Positions 1-9,612 are shown, counted from the stretch's first letter. The stretch: 36,843 bases of DNA from Maribacter sp. (GCA_024228355.1 JAAETN010000488.1:1-36843); one strand, 5' to 3'. Notes: generated by a model not told the origin, from the letters alone. A program made the numbers and translations.

Positions 1-785
1 GAAAACTGAGTGGTCATTCCCGGAACAGTGTTCATTTGTGCCCTGAAATGTGGCATATAAGCAGAATGCAACACATCTTGGGAGCGCAATTTAAAATTCA
101 CCTTTCGTCCTACCGGTAGGTGCAATTCCTTTACGATGATATCATCCTTGGCATATGAATCTGACTCGTCGATACCCAATATATTTGCTTTATCTATATC
201 AATCATCCTAACATTGGCTTCTCCCAAAACGTTATCATTACCGGCATATCTTGCTGTCCAATTAAACTGTTGAGAGTACAGCTCAACAATCAAGGGGTCA
301 TCCTCATCATTGATATCCATAATGTTGGTCCAGGTATATAATCCCCATAAAATCAAACCTGCTAAAGTAATAACAGGTATGATGGTCCATATAAACTCTA
401 ATCGGTCGTTGTCGGCAAAATACAGCGCCTTTCTTCCTTGTTTTCCTCTGTACTTAAAACCAAAATAATGCAATAAGACTTGGGTAATAGCCTGTACGGT
501 AAAAATAATAGCATAAGAAGCTAATTCTAACTGATCGTAAGAGGCTCCATGTTCAGAGGCTGCCTCTGGCAACAAGAACTTTCCATACTTCCAAAAACTA
601 AAAATGGTTATCGCATAAATGAAAATCAAAAATAGAAACAATAAATATCCATTGTATCTATTGTCTTTATCATTTGCCACTTGGGAGTTAGCTGTCCCAA
701 TTTGGGACAATTCAAAAATCTTGGTCATTTGCCATATTGCTATGGCCACTAAAACCAAAACAGCTAAAATCAATAATGTAGTCAT
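1..785 (-). CDS. coxB: Cytochrome c oxidase subunit II, C-terminus cut by window edge
   Basis: Subunit II of the heme-copper terminal oxidase, which accepts electrons from cytochrome c at a CuA centre and hands them to subunit I. Reading from the ATG at 785, about 261 residues are visible. They comprise an N-terminal membrane helix (TLLILAVLVLVAIAIW), two further hydrophobic segments (roughly residues 49-66 and 124-142), and the start of the cupredoxin domain with QQFNWTARY and, at the very edge, LHSAYMPHFRAQMNTVPGMT. The last stretch lies just before the CuA ligand loop, so the copper ligands fall outside the window. It sits 145 bp after actF and has its own TAnnTTTG box, as expected for an oxidase that forms a supercomplex with alternative complex III. 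The family call is secure; only the end is missing. Confidence 0.95.
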   Translation of the reverse strand, partial: MTTLLILAVLVLVAIAIWQMTKIFELSQIGTANSQVANDKDNRYNGYLLFLFLIFIYAITIFSFWKYGKFLLPEAASEHGASYDQLELASYAIIFTVQAITQVLLHYFGFKYRGKQGRKALYFADNDRLEFIWTIIPVITLAGLILWGLYTWTNIMDINDEDDPLIVELYSQQFNWTARYAGNDNVLGEANVRMIDIDKANILGIDESDSYAKDDIIVKELHLPVGRKVNFKLRSQDVLHSAYMPHFRAQMNTVPGMTTQF

Positions 786-877
786 TGTATTATTTAATAT
801 TTCGCTTTAAACTTAATAAAAAAAATCTTAAAACCTATTATCAACAAGACAAAGCCATTTTATGCTGCGACAGTATA

Positions 878-885
878 CAAATATA
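878..885 (-). promoter_or_regulatory. Candidate coxB promoter, -7 box
   Basis: On the minus strand this reads TATATTTG, a full match to the Bacteroidota -7 consensus TAnnTTTG, about 93 bp before the coxB start. No clear -33 TTTG lies 17-19 bp upstream, so it may be weak or assisted. If active, coxB can be transcribed separately from actA-F. Confidence 0.45.
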
Positions 886-930
886 CCGCTCCCCAATTAC
901 TACCAGGGAGGATAGGAGTGGCTCTATAGA

Positions 931-2232
931 TTAATAATGAAAATGTTTACTTTCCTCAATAAACGGATTACGTTTAGGTTGAAGAGATGCTTTTGTCAAT
1001 GCCCTGAATACCCAGAAAATAAACAAACCGGCAAAGAAAAGGATAGCCCCTATTTCAGGAATACCAATTGACCACTGGTCACCAACGGTTGATGGCATAA
1101 TCATAACGAAAATATCTAAATAATGCCCTGCCAAGATTATGATACCGGTCATAATAACAAACCAGTTGATTCTTTTGTAATCACTGTTCATCAATAACAA
1201 TAAAGGTAAAACAAAGTTCATGGCAAACATTCCGAGGAAAGGCAATTTATAATCTTCTAACCTAGTTACGAAATATGTAACTTCTTCAGGAATATTCGCA
1301 TACCATATCAACATAAACTGAGAAAACCACAAGTATGCCCAAAAGATACTAAAACCGAACATGTATTTGGCCAAATCATGAATATGACTATCATTTACAT
1401 CTGGCAAATAATCCTTAGACTTTAAATATACCGCTACCATTGCAATTACCGTAATTCCCGAAACGATCATACTCGAAAAAACATACCATCCAAAAAGTGT
1501 ACTGAACCAGTGTGGATCAACACTCATGATCCAATCCCAGGACATCATCGATTCTGAAATTAAATAGAACACTAAAAATGCTGCAGAAATTCTAAAGTTC
1601 ATCTTAAAATTAGAATTATCATCTGCTTGGTCTTGCTTCAAAGAAAGCTTTCTAGAGTATTCCCTATATAGTATCCATCCCCCTAAAAAGATAGCTGCCC
1701 TTACTAAAAAGAAAGTTGGGTTTAAGAAACCTGATTTTCCTTGTAAAAGCTTATCGTGTGCAACGACATCGGCATCCATCCAAACAAAAAGATGGTTCAT
1801 ATGCATAACAGACAATACCAAAATCACAAAAACAATGATACCTCCTGGCACCAAATAAGCTGTGATTCCTTCCATCACCCTAAAGAGTAATGGAGCCCAT
1901 CCTGCCTGCGAAGCCCTCTGTACGGCATAGAAGGCCAGAACGCCCAAAGCTATCATAAAGAAGAAAAAGGCTGCTACATATAATGCTGCCCACGGCTTAT
2001 TCTGTAGTTGATGTAAAACATGTTCGTCATGTGCAGCGTCGTGACCATCTTCCACGGCATGTGAAGTTTCAACAGCGTGTGCATCGCCATGATCATTATC
2101 GTGGCTGGCTACCATGGCCTTTGCCTCTTCAACAGTAGTAGGGGCCGAAATAAAGCCAAATCCAATACCTAATGCACCAACAACCATTAATATGATTGAA
2201 GCAATTTTTAGTCTATTTGAAAACGTGTACAT
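931..2232 (-). CDS. actF: Alternative complex III subunit ActF (NrfD-like membrane subunit)
   Basis: One of the two large polytopic quinone-side membrane subunits of alternative complex III, which oxidises menaquinol in place of a bc1 complex. The 433-residue product has about ten hydrophobic segments and segments typical of the family, such as SESMMSWDWIMSVDPHWF and LIWYANIPEEV. It follows actE after 20 bp and precedes coxB. Between the first and second membrane segments (about residues 44-78) is an unusual acidic, histidine-rich loop with eight His interspersed with Asp, Glu and Ala, which could bind metal. The assignment rests on the conserved gene order and the family sequence. Whether the loop matters is unknown. 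Confidence 0.92.
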   Translation of the reverse strand: MYTFSNRLKIASIILMVVGALGIGFGFISAPTTVEEAKAMVASHDNDHGDAHAVETSHAVEDGHDAAHDEHVLHQLQNKPWAALYVAAFFFFMIALGVLAFYAVQRASQAGWAPLLFRVMEGITAYLVPGGIIVFVILVLSVMHMNHLFVWMDADVVAHDKLLQGKSGFLNPTFFLVRAAIFLGGWILYREYSRKLSLKQDQADDNSNFKMNFRISAAFLVFYLISESMMSWDWIMSVDPHWFSTLFGWYVFSSMIVSGITVIAMVAVYLKSKDYLPDVNDSHIHDLAKYMFGFSIFWAYLWFSQFMLIWYANIPEEVTYFVTRLEDYKLPFLGMFAMNFVLPLLLLMNSDYKRINWFVIMTGIIILAGHYLDIFVMIMPSTVGDQWSIGIPEIGAILFFAGLFIFWVFRALTKASLQPKRNPFIEESKHFHY

Positions 2233-2252
2233 ATCTTAATCTATGTATTATT

Positions 2253-2810
2253 TTATAAATCCTGTTTCAATTTCATTACGTATTCAGCCACTTGCCAACG
2301 TTCTTCCGGGTTCAATTGTGATGCATGGGAACCCATAGAGTTCAATCCATAATAAATTACGTGATTTACGCCACCCACATTAATGTCCCGTGCAGCATCC
2401 GCATAACTTGGCACGCCTAGAATTTTTTCCCTTTTCACCAAGGTGCCTTGGCCATCTCCCTTATTGCCATGACATAGAGCGCAGTATATGGCATAAAGTT
2501 CCTTGCCTTTTAGCAAGTTAGTTGCGCTATTCAAGGAATCCAAAGGACTAGCTTTCAGTCTTGAAAGTTCTTTACCCTCCGCCGTATTTTCCAAATCGTA
2601 AGGAATAAACCCTCTGGCAACGGTATTCTTAGCAGGAGCCATGGCCACTGAGCCATTTGGGAGCCATTCAACCTTTTGATAAGCCTCATAACCTACCGGT
2701 TCATACATATTGGGCATGTACTGATAATTTGGACTATCCTTATCCGCACATGCCGATACAAATAGTACCAATACAAATGCAATTCCTGATTTTATTAAAC
2801 TATTCATCAT
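2253..2810 (-). CDS. actE: Alternative complex III subunit ActE, monoheme cytochrome c lipoprotein
   Basis: Monoheme cytochrome c subunit of alternative complex III, periplasmic side. The heme site is CALCHGNKGDGQG, and a plausible axial Met lies in NSMGSHASQLNPEERW. The N-terminus from the ATG at 2810 is a lipoprotein signal (SGIAFVLVLFVSACADKD), so the mature protein should be anchored by a lipidated Cys. The frame stays open to an ATG at 2849, but that would overlap actD by 32 bp and put extra residues before the signal peptide. The ATG at 2810 (or 2807) lies 7-10 bp after the actD stop and is the better start. Length is about 185 residues. Confidence 0.93.
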   Translation of the reverse strand: MMNSLIKSGIAFVLVLFVSACADKDSPNYQYMPNMYEPVGYEAYQKVEWLPNGSVAMAPAKNTVARGFIPYDLENTAEGKELSRLKASPLDSLNSATNLLKGKELYAIYCALCHGNKGDGQGTLVKREKILGVPSYADAARDINVGGVNHVIYYGLNSMGSHASQLNPEERWQVAEYVMKLKQDL

Positions 2811-2817
2811 CTTATGA

Positions 2818-3345
2818 CTACTTTTCTGAAACACTGATTTCAACTGCACCAGTATCCATCAATAAATTCTTTAATTCGTTTTCATTATCATGTACAGCCA
2901 ATTCCATTACAAAATGGTCATCGGTTGTTCTTACATCCGGGTTTTCCGCCTCTTTAAAAGGCCAAAGTCTACTTCTCAAGTAAAAAGTAATTACCATTAA
3001 ATGTGCGGCAAAAAATACCGTCATCTCGAACATAATGGGTACAAATGCAGGCATATTTTCCAAATAGCTAAAACTAGGTTTACCACCAATGTCTTGAGGC
3101 CAATCCTGGATCATAATATAATCCATCATTACAATTGACACAATTAGACCTATACAACCATATATAAAAGAAGTAATGGCAATTCTCGTTGAACCTAATC
3201 CCATTGCCTTGTCCAGACCGTGTACCGGAAATGGGCAGTATACTTCCTCGATATGGTGTTTGGCATCTTTCACCTTTTTGACCGCATGCATCAGCACGTC
3301 ATCATCATTATAATAAGCATGTATAACTTTAGAGGCCATATCCAT
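2818..3345 (-). CDS. actD: Alternative complex III subunit ActD (DUF3341)
   Basis: Small membrane subunit of alternative complex III, DUF3341 family. The 175-residue product has an N-terminal soluble part containing VYCPFPVHGLDKAMGL, followed by two membrane helices (about residues 55-76 and 98-125) separated by a loop with WPQDIGGKP. These features are characteristic of the family. The ATG shares one base with the actC stop codon (TAATG), which suggests translational coupling. A second Met at codon 3 is an equally possible start. Ordered actC-actD-actE, as in other flavobacterial operons. Confidence 0.93.
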   Translation of the reverse strand: MDMASKVIHAYYNDDDVLMHAVKKVKDAKHHIEEVYCPFPVHGLDKAMGLGSTRIAITSFIYGCIGLIVSIVMMDYIMIQDWPQDIGGKPSFSYLENMPAFVPIMFEMTVFFAAHLMVITFYLRSRLWPFKEAENPDVRTTDDHFVMELAVHDNENELKNLLMDTGAVEISVSEK

Positions 3346-5078
3346 TATTTGTTATTTAATTTTTTTGCCTGTCCCGCCCAATCATCGCGTTGTGCCCTTC
3401 CTGGGAACGATCCAGTAATTGAATCCAACAAGTTATAATCTTTCTCTGTCATTCGGCTCACCTGTGCAAACGTAAAGATTCCTATTTGGTTTAAGGTTTT
3501 CTCCATTTTAGGACCAATTCCTTTTACCTTTTTAAGATCATTCGCAGATTGTGAACTAGCATCGAATGTTCCGATGGAATCCAGTAAACTGGAAACATCC
3601 TTATTTGTATCTTCCGTTGTTTTCTCTACTTCCTCTTCGACTTTTTCAACATTTTCCTTAACAACAGCCGTACCACTGACTTGATATAATGGTTTACCGG
3701 CCTCCCTTAGTTTTTTGTATTTCTCGCCAGAAGATTTCAATATTGTTTTAACCTCTGCTTGTGCAATTACGGGGAATGTTCTTGCATACAACAAGAATAG
3801 GACGAAAAAGAATCCTAAAGTCCCAATGAATGTTCCTATATCAATAAATGTCGGTGAGAACATACTCCAAGAAGAAGGCAAATAATCCCTATGTAATGAT
3901 GTAACAATAATCACAAAACGCTCGAACCACATACCTATGTTCACAATAATGGAAATAAAGAAAGAGAACATGATACTTGTACGCAATTTTTTGAACCACA
4001 TAAATTGCGGAGAGAATACGTTACAACTCATCATTGCCCAGTAAGCCCACCAATAAGGTCCTGTAGCCCTATTCAAGAAAGCATATTGCTCATATTCAAC
4101 ACCTGAATACCATGCCATGAACAATTCAGTGATATAAGCACAACCCACAATCGAACCTGTAATCATGATAACGATGTTCATAAGCTCAATGTGTTGTACG
4201 GTAATATAAGCCTCAAGCCTACACACTTTTCTCATTATGATCAATAATGTGTTCACCATGGCGAATCCTGAGAAAACCGCACCAGAAACAAAGTATGGAG
4301 GGAATATGGTGGTATGCCATCCTGGAATTACCGATGTTGCAAAATCCATGGATACGATGGTGTGTACCGACAGTACCAATGGTGTAGCCAAACCTGCCAA
4401 AACCAAGGATACCTCTTCAAAACGTTGCCAATCCTTCGCTCGTCCCGTCCAACCAAAACTCAAAAGACTATAAATCTTCTTTTGGAAAGGAAGTACAGCG
4501 CGATCACGAATCATTGCAAAATCAGGAAGCAATCCTGTCCACCAGAATACCATAGAAACCGATAGATAGGTTGAAATTGCAAAAACATCCCAAAGAAGCG
4601 GTGAGTTAAAATTCACCCACAACGAACCAAATTGGTTAGGAATTGGCAATACCCAATAAGCCAACCAAGGTCGACCCATATGAATAACCGGGAACAGCGC
4701 AGCCTGAATAACAGAAAAGATAGTCATAGCTTCAGCTGAACGGTTTATCGCCATTCTCCATTTTTGTCTAAAAAGTAATAATACCGCAGAAATCAAGGTT
4801 CCTGCATGACCAATACCTACCCACCAAACAAAGTTGGTAATATCCCAAGCCCAGTTAACGGTTTTGTTCAAACCCCAAGTCCCAATACCTGTAGAAATAG
4901 TATAAATTATACAACCAATACCCCAAAGGAATGCTGCCAAAGCTATGGAAAAAACTATCCACCAATGCTTGTTGGCTCTTCCCTCAACAGGAGCGGCAAT
5001 ATCCACAGATACATCATGGTAGCTTTTGTCTCCAAGTACTAGGGGTTTTCGTATAGGTGCTTCGTAATGCGACGCCAT
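3345..5078 (-). CDS. actC: Alternative complex III subunit ActC (NrfD/PsrC-like) with a C-terminal helix-hairpin-helix tail
   Basis: Polytopic NrfD-type membrane subunit carrying a menaquinol site of alternative complex III and packing against the iron-sulfur subunit ActB. About ten membrane helices span residues 38-450, with recognisable segments such as FVWWVGIGHAGTLISAVLLL and HTIVSMDFATSVIPGWHTT. At 577 residues it is longer than a bare NrfD-type core. After the last helix comes an acidic linker (about residues 480-515) and then a helix-hairpin-helix module (LKKVKGIGPKMEKTLNQIG, ending in RAQRDDWAGQAKKL). A related module ends ribosomal protein S2 in this same window. The tail is in frame and conserved-looking, so it is a genuine extension and not a sequencing artefact. 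Its role is unknown. Confidence 0.94.
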   Translation of the reverse strand: MASHYEAPIRKPLVLGDKSYHDVSVDIAAPVEGRANKHWWIVFSIALAAFLWGIGCIIYTISTGIGTWGLNKTVNWAWDITNFVWWVGIGHAGTLISAVLLLFRQKWRMAINRSAEAMTIFSVIQAALFPVIHMGRPWLAYWVLPIPNQFGSLWVNFNSPLLWDVFAISTYLSVSMVFWWTGLLPDFAMIRDRAVLPFQKKIYSLLSFGWTGRAKDWQRFEEVSLVLAGLATPLVLSVHTIVSMDFATSVIPGWHTTIFPPYFVSGAVFSGFAMVNTLLIIMRKVCRLEAYITVQHIELMNIVIMITGSIVGCAYITELFMAWYSGVEYEQYAFLNRATGPYWWAYWAMMSCNVFSPQFMWFKKLRTSIMFSFFISIIVNIGMWFERFVIIVTSLHRDYLPSSWSMFSPTFIDIGTFIGTLGFFFVLFLLYARTFPVIAQAEVKTILKSSGEKYKKLREAGKPLYQVSGTAVVKENVEKVEEEVEKTTEDTNKDVSSLLDSIGTFDASSQSANDLKKVKGIGPKMEKTLNQIGIFTFAQVSRMTEKDYNLLDSITGSFPGRAQRDDWAGQAKKLNNK

Positions 5079-5112
5079 AATTTTTGTTAAGTTACTTTGC
5101 TAAATATTAATT

Positions 5113-8100
5113 TTATGCTTCGTTGTTATTTCTCACTTTAACGTGATAAAATACATTTGGTTTTGTTCCTACACTTTCCAATAAATGGTACATACGATCA
5201 CTTTCCTTCAACTCAGCAATCTTGCTATTCCCATCATTCACATCTCCAAAAATAATGGCACCATTACTACATGCCATTGAACAAGCGGTTTGGAATTCAC
5301 CATCTATTATTGATCTACCATCTCTTTTAGCATCAAGAATGGTCTTCTGGGTTTTTTGAATACACATAGAACATTTTTCAATAACACCTCTAGATCTTAC
5401 ATTAACATCTGGATTTAGCACCATTTTACCTAGATCATTGTTCATATGATAGTTGAATTCGTCATTATTATTATATAAAAACCAATTGAACCTACGAACT
5501 TTATAAGGACAGTTATTGGCACAATACCTTGTGCCTACACATCTGTTATAAGCCATTTGGTTTTGCCCTTGACGACCATGCGATGTTGCTGCAACCGGAC
5601 AAACAGTCTCACAAGGTGCATGATTACAATGTTGACACATTATTGGTTGGAAGGCTACTTGTGGATTTGTTGCTGGATCTTCCATCTCACCAAAACCGCC
5701 TAATGAACCTTTATCACCCGACAAACCATCGAATTCATCTTTTTTGACATTATCCTCCTCAAAAGTGTCTTCTGAAGAATAGTACCTATCTATGCGCAAC
5801 CAATGCATATCTCGCGAACGTCTTACTTCTTCTTTCCCTACAACAGGAACGTTATTTTCTGCGCCACAAGCAATTACACAAACACCACAACCGGTACAAG
5901 CATTCAAGTCGATAGACATATTGAAATGGTGTCCGATGGAACGATCAAAACTATCCCATAAATCAACCGTAGTTGCCGGAACTTCCTGATGGTTTAATGA
6001 TACCATGGGAACTTTATTCCATTCCGAATGATCCTTTGTATTAAAAATCTCTAAAGTAGTTTCCTTTATGATGTCTCCTCTACCCATTAGGGTATTATGC
6101 AATTGCATACATGCAAATTCATGCGTACCAGCAGATTTTTCTAAAGTGACAGATTGTACATTGTTATAACCTTGATAAAGCGGATAGGCGTTGACCCCTG
6201 TTTGCATTTCAGATTTCATTCCTACCTGCCTTCCATAACCCAAGGCCATTCCCACAGATCCTGGAGCTTGACCTGGTTGTATCAGTACAGGCACATTTTC
6301 AATTGTAATACCATTGACAGTTAAATTGGTGTAACTACCATCCAATCCTCCATTTGCTACATTTTCATTAATCAATCCCAAATTTTCAGCATCCACTTTG
6401 GAGACCGTAACATAATTATCCCAAGAAACCCGTGAGATAGGATCCGGGAATTCCTGTAGCCAAGGGTTACCTGCTTGTTGCCCATCACCCATACCAACTT
6501 TTGAGTACAATCTAAGTTCCATTCCTCCACCGCTTGTAGCACTGGCCAAATTTCTAACAGCGGAAGAAACATCAATAGTAGATATGGTTTCTTCCTCAAC
6601 CTCAACTACAGCCGCTACTGTTTCAACCAATTCTTCTACTACATTTGAGCCAGCTGTAAAAACACCATCGTGCAAGGCTTGGTTCCAATCGCCTTCACCT
6701 AAAACATCAGTGCTCCATGTTTCTTTTATATAATCATAATAGCTTTTATCGCTACCCATCCACTGCAATAAAGCACTTTGTAGTTGTCTTGTATCAAAAA
6801 GTTCTTTGATAGTGGGCTGTATTAAACCATAATGACCTTTCTTAATTTGGGTATCGCCCCAAGATTCTAAAAAATGGTTTGAAGCAACAGTATAATTGGT
6901 CATTTCTGTTGTTTCGGTCCAATTTGTGGAAAAGGTTACGGAAAGATCCACTTTCTCAATTCCTTCAGCAAAATCAGTGGCATTTGGCAAGGTAAACATC
7001 GGGTTTACCCCATCCATAATCAATGCACCAACATTTCCAGCTTTCATATCTGCAATCAATGCATTCACATTTTTTACGTTTCCTTGACGAACATACTTTG
7101 GAGCTTTGGCATCAAAAGCCTTGCTGCCCAACATTTCGTTTATTGCCAAAACAACCGCTTGTGCATTTACATCCTGCAAACCAGTCACAACAACTGCTGC
7201 ACTTTTGTTCTTTCCAATTTCTTGTGTTATACTTTCTATTGCCCTTTGCGCATACTCTGGGATTTCACCACTTGTTGAAGCGCCATTCAATTTTGCATAT
7301 AATTGTGCGAGGGCAACTTTTTGCTGCATTGGGGTTAGTGGTATACGTTTATCTGCATTAGCACCTGTCAAGGACATATTAGCCTCAAACTGAACATGCT
7401 TCGACATTTTACCATTTTTGGGTACACGTCCTTTGGAATATCCACTATCATAACCACCACCTTGCCAATCAACAAGGATATCAGCACCGAAAGAAACTAT
7501 GATATTAGCTTCTTCAAAATTATAATCAGCCAATGCCCTTTCCCCATACCTAGCTTCAAAAGCAGATAATGCAGCGTCTTCCGAAATTGCGTCATAAGTG
7601 ACGTGATTCACAGTACCATACATTTCTTTAAACTCCGCAATCAATTTTGCGGTTGAGGGACTTGCATAGGTTTGTGTCAACAAAGCAATTTGCTTCCCAG
7701 CGGTATTTAAGCTATTCAATTTGGCTTTGACATCAGCATCTATCGAGTTCCATTCAACAGGCTCCCCATCTTTAAGCGGTCCTTGCAATCTAGTGCTGTC
7801 ATATAAGGATAACACTGAGCTTTGAACACGGGCATTAGCTCCACCCTTCAACTTAGCATCAGTATTGTTTTCAACTTTTATAGGTCTACCTTCCCTTGTC
7901 TTCACCAAGATACTTGCAAAGTCAAAGCCGTTGGCAATGGTAGTCGCATAATAATTCGCAACACCGGGTATAATATTTTCTGGTTGAACCACATAAGGTA
8001 TAGACCTTCTTACAGGACCCTCACACGCCGCCATAGCCGCAGCTGCAGTACTAAAACCAACATACTTAAGAAAATCCCTTCTATCTGTATTTGTTGCCGA

Positions 8101-8235
8101 TAAATTCTCCTTGTCACCTAAAAATTCGTCAACAGGAATTTCTTGAACAAATTCATTTTGTCTTAGCGCCTCAACAATGGAATCGTTCGGATTTAACTCC
8201 GCTTCGTTCTTCCAATATTTTTTGTTTGATGCCAT
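5113..8235 (-). CDS. actB: Alternative complex III subunit ActB, iron-sulfur/molybdopterin-oxidoreductase-like protein
   Basis: Large extracytoplasmic subunit of alternative complex III that carries the Fe-S chain from the quinol site to the hemes of ActA. It has a twin-arginine signal (RRDFLK at residues 52-57) followed by a hydrophobic run ending MAAC, so Cys71 may also be lipidated. Residues of roughly 80-740 form a molybdopterin-oxidoreductase-like region; in known ActB proteins this region is cofactor-free. The C-terminal quarter holds four cysteine clusters: CTGCGVCVIAC (near 780), CQHCNHAPCETVC (near 865), CVGTRYCANNC (near 900) and CSMC...CSMAC (near 955-987). The third lacks one Cys of the usual spacing, as expected for a 3Fe-4S site. 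Length (1040) is normal. It lies between actA and actC with gaps of about 33 bp. Confidence 0.96.
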   Translation of the reverse strand: MASNKKYWKNEAELNPNDSIVEALRQNEFVQEIPVDEFLGDKENLSATNTDRRDFLKYVGFSTAAAAMAACEGPVRRSIPYVVQPENIIPGVANYYATTIANGFDFASILVKTREGRPIKVENNTDAKLKGGANARVQSSVLSLYDSTRLQGPLKDGEPVEWNSIDADVKAKLNSLNTAGKQIALLTQTYASPSTAKLIAEFKEMYGTVNHVTYDAISEDAALSAFEARYGERALADYNFEEANIIVSFGADILVDWQGGGYDSGYSKGRVPKNGKMSKHVQFEANMSLTGANADKRIPLTPMQQKVALAQLYAKLNGASTSGEIPEYAQRAIESITQEIGKNKSAAVVVTGLQDVNAQAVVLAINEMLGSKAFDAKAPKYVRQGNVKNVNALIADMKAGNVGALIMDGVNPMFTLPNATDFAEGIEKVDLSVTFSTNWTETTEMTNYTVASNHFLESWGDTQIKKGHYGLIQPTIKELFDTRQLQSALLQWMGSDKSYYDYIKETWSTDVLGEGDWNQALHDGVFTAGSNVVEELVETVAAVVEVEEETISTIDVSSAVRNLASATSGGGMELRLYSKVGMGDGQQAGNPWLQEFPDPISRVSWDNYVTVSKVDAENLGLINENVANGGLDGSYTNLTVNGITIENVPVLIQPGQAPGSVGMALGYGRQVGMKSEMQTGVNAYPLYQGYNNVQSVTLEKSAGTHEFACMQLHNTLMGRGDIIKETTLEIFNTKDHSEWNKVPMVSLNHQEVPATTVDLWDSFDRSIGHHFNMSIDLNACTGCGVCVIACGAENNVPVVGKEEVRRSRDMHWLRIDRYYSSEDTFEEDNVKKDEFDGLSGDKGSLGGFGEMEDPATNPQVAFQPIMCQHCNHAPCETVCPVAATSHGRQGQNQMAYNRCVGTRYCANNCPYKVRRFNWFLYNNNDEFNYHMNNDLGKMVLNPDVNVRSRGVIEKCSMCIQKTQKTILDAKRDGRSIIDGEFQTACSMACSNGAIIFGDVNDGNSKIAELKESDRMYHLLESVGTKPNVFYHVKVRNNNEA

Positions 8236-8268
8236 ACTATATATCTGTAATTAGCTACTATGTTGTTA

Positions 8269-9612
8269 TTAATAATGACATTTTCCACATTCCAAACCGC
8301 CCATTTGGGCAGCAGTCAGTTGGTCAACTCCATATTTCTTAGAAAGTTCCTCATGAATCTTAGTATAATACTCATTACCTTCAACCTTCACATTCGTTTC
8401 TTTATGGCAGTTAATACACCACCCCATCGTCAATGGTGAATATTGCGATACAATTTCCATTTCCTCAACAGGCCCATGACAAGTCTGACATTCTATCTCT
8501 GCAACAGAAACATGTTGTGAATGGTCAAAATAAACCAAATCTGGAAGGTTATGTACCTGCACCCATTCTACCGGTTGGGTCTCTCCAGTATACTTCTGGT
8601 TTTCCTCGTCCCATCCAACGGCCTTATATAATTTCTGAATTTCACCTGTATAGAATTCATTGGTATATCCATTGGCCAAATCTTCTTTGGTAGGACCTTC
8701 TGGATTACCTTGATATTCATAAATTGACTTATGGCAGTTCATGCATACATTCAATGATGGGATGCCAGATTGTTTGGAAACCCTTGCTGAAGAGTGGCAA
8801 TATTTACATTCAATCTTATTGTCACCAGCATGAATCTTATGTGAATAGTGAATTGGTTGAATAGGCTCATAACCTTGGTCAATACCCACTTGCATCATCC
8901 AGCCAAAAGCAAAATAAGCAGCGGCCAATAATAGGAAAATCGACGTTACCAAAACCAAAAATTGATTTTGTACAAAAGCTTTCCACAAAGACAAACCTTT
9001 CCCAGCATATGCTTCATCCAAATCAACACCCTTGGCAATAGCGAAGCGCTTTAATGTTTTTTTCACCAAAATCAACATCATGATAAGCAACGCAAAAACC
9101 ACGATAAGAGCTCCCAAAATTAGCTCATTAGTAATATCAGACGATTTTGCAGACCCATCTTTTGAATCGACAGTCACTGCGACAGCTACTGGAGCTGGCG
9201 GAGGAGCAGCAGTATACGCCAATATATCATCAATATCAGTATCTGACAATGTTGGAAAAGCAGTCATTGGAGCTTGCGCATATTCCGTATATATCTTATT
9301 GCCATAAGCATCACCGGATTTTATCATGCCTGCACTATTCTTAATCCAAGCATTTAACCATTCACGATCCAATCCTTCATCTTCACTTAGGCGCGATTCT
9401 ATATTGGCCAGTGGAGGACCAGTCATTTTTCTTGTTAAAGAGTGACAAGCAGCACAATTTTGATTAAAAAGCGTCTTACCCTTAACAGGATCACCCGATG
9501 ACCCAGTGGCTGGCTCATCTTGTGCGAAAATAGAAATGGAAAAAAGCAGGAAAACAACAAGACTGATACCTAAAACTTTTGAAATTTGATTGCGGTATAT
9601 TACCTTTTTCAT
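8269..9612 (-). CDS. actA: Alternative complex III subunit ActA, multiheme cytochrome c with six CXXCH sites
   Basis: Multiheme c-type cytochrome that collects electrons from ActB and passes them towards cytochrome oxidase. A signal peptide ends near residue 30 (SISIFAQ). A monoheme domain follows (CAACH, residues 53-57, then a class-I-like fold), then a proline/alanine-rich linker, a membrane helix (about 163-182), a second helix (about 214-240), and a pentaheme domain with CKYCH (269), CMNCH (290), CQTCH (375), CINCH (399) and CGKCH just before the C-terminus. That is six heme sites in 447 residues, against five in a bare pentaheme ActA. The extra domain is an N-terminal cytochrome fusion. 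It is the first gene of the operon, with a strong TAnnTTTG promoter about 90 bp upstream. Confidence 0.95.
   Translation of the reverse strand: MKKVIYRNQISKVLGISLVVFLLFSISIFAQDEPATGSSGDPVKGKTLFNQNCAACHSLTRKMTGPPLANIESRLSEDEGLDREWLNAWIKNSAGMIKSGDAYGNKIYTEYAQAPMTAFPTLSDTDIDDILAYTAAPPPAPVAVAVTVDSKDGSAKSSDITNELILGALIVVFALLIMMLILVKKTLKRFAIAKGVDLDEAYAGKGLSLWKAFVQNQFLVLVTSIFLLLAAAYFAFGWMMQVGIDQGYEPIQPIHYSHKIHAGDNKIECKYCHSSARVSKQSGIPSLNVCMNCHKSIYEYQGNPEGPTKEDLANGYTNEFYTGEIQKLYKAVGWDEENQKYTGETQPVEWVQVHNLPDLVYFDHSQHVSVAEIECQTCHGPVEEMEIVSQYSPLTMGWCINCHKETNVKVEGNEYYTKIHEELSKKYGVDQLTAAQMGGLECGKCHY

Noticed and set aside
7023-7361. 112-codon plus-strand open frame
   Set aside because: Fully antisense to actB, no family resemblance, odd composition, no promoter or start context; a shadow of the real gene.
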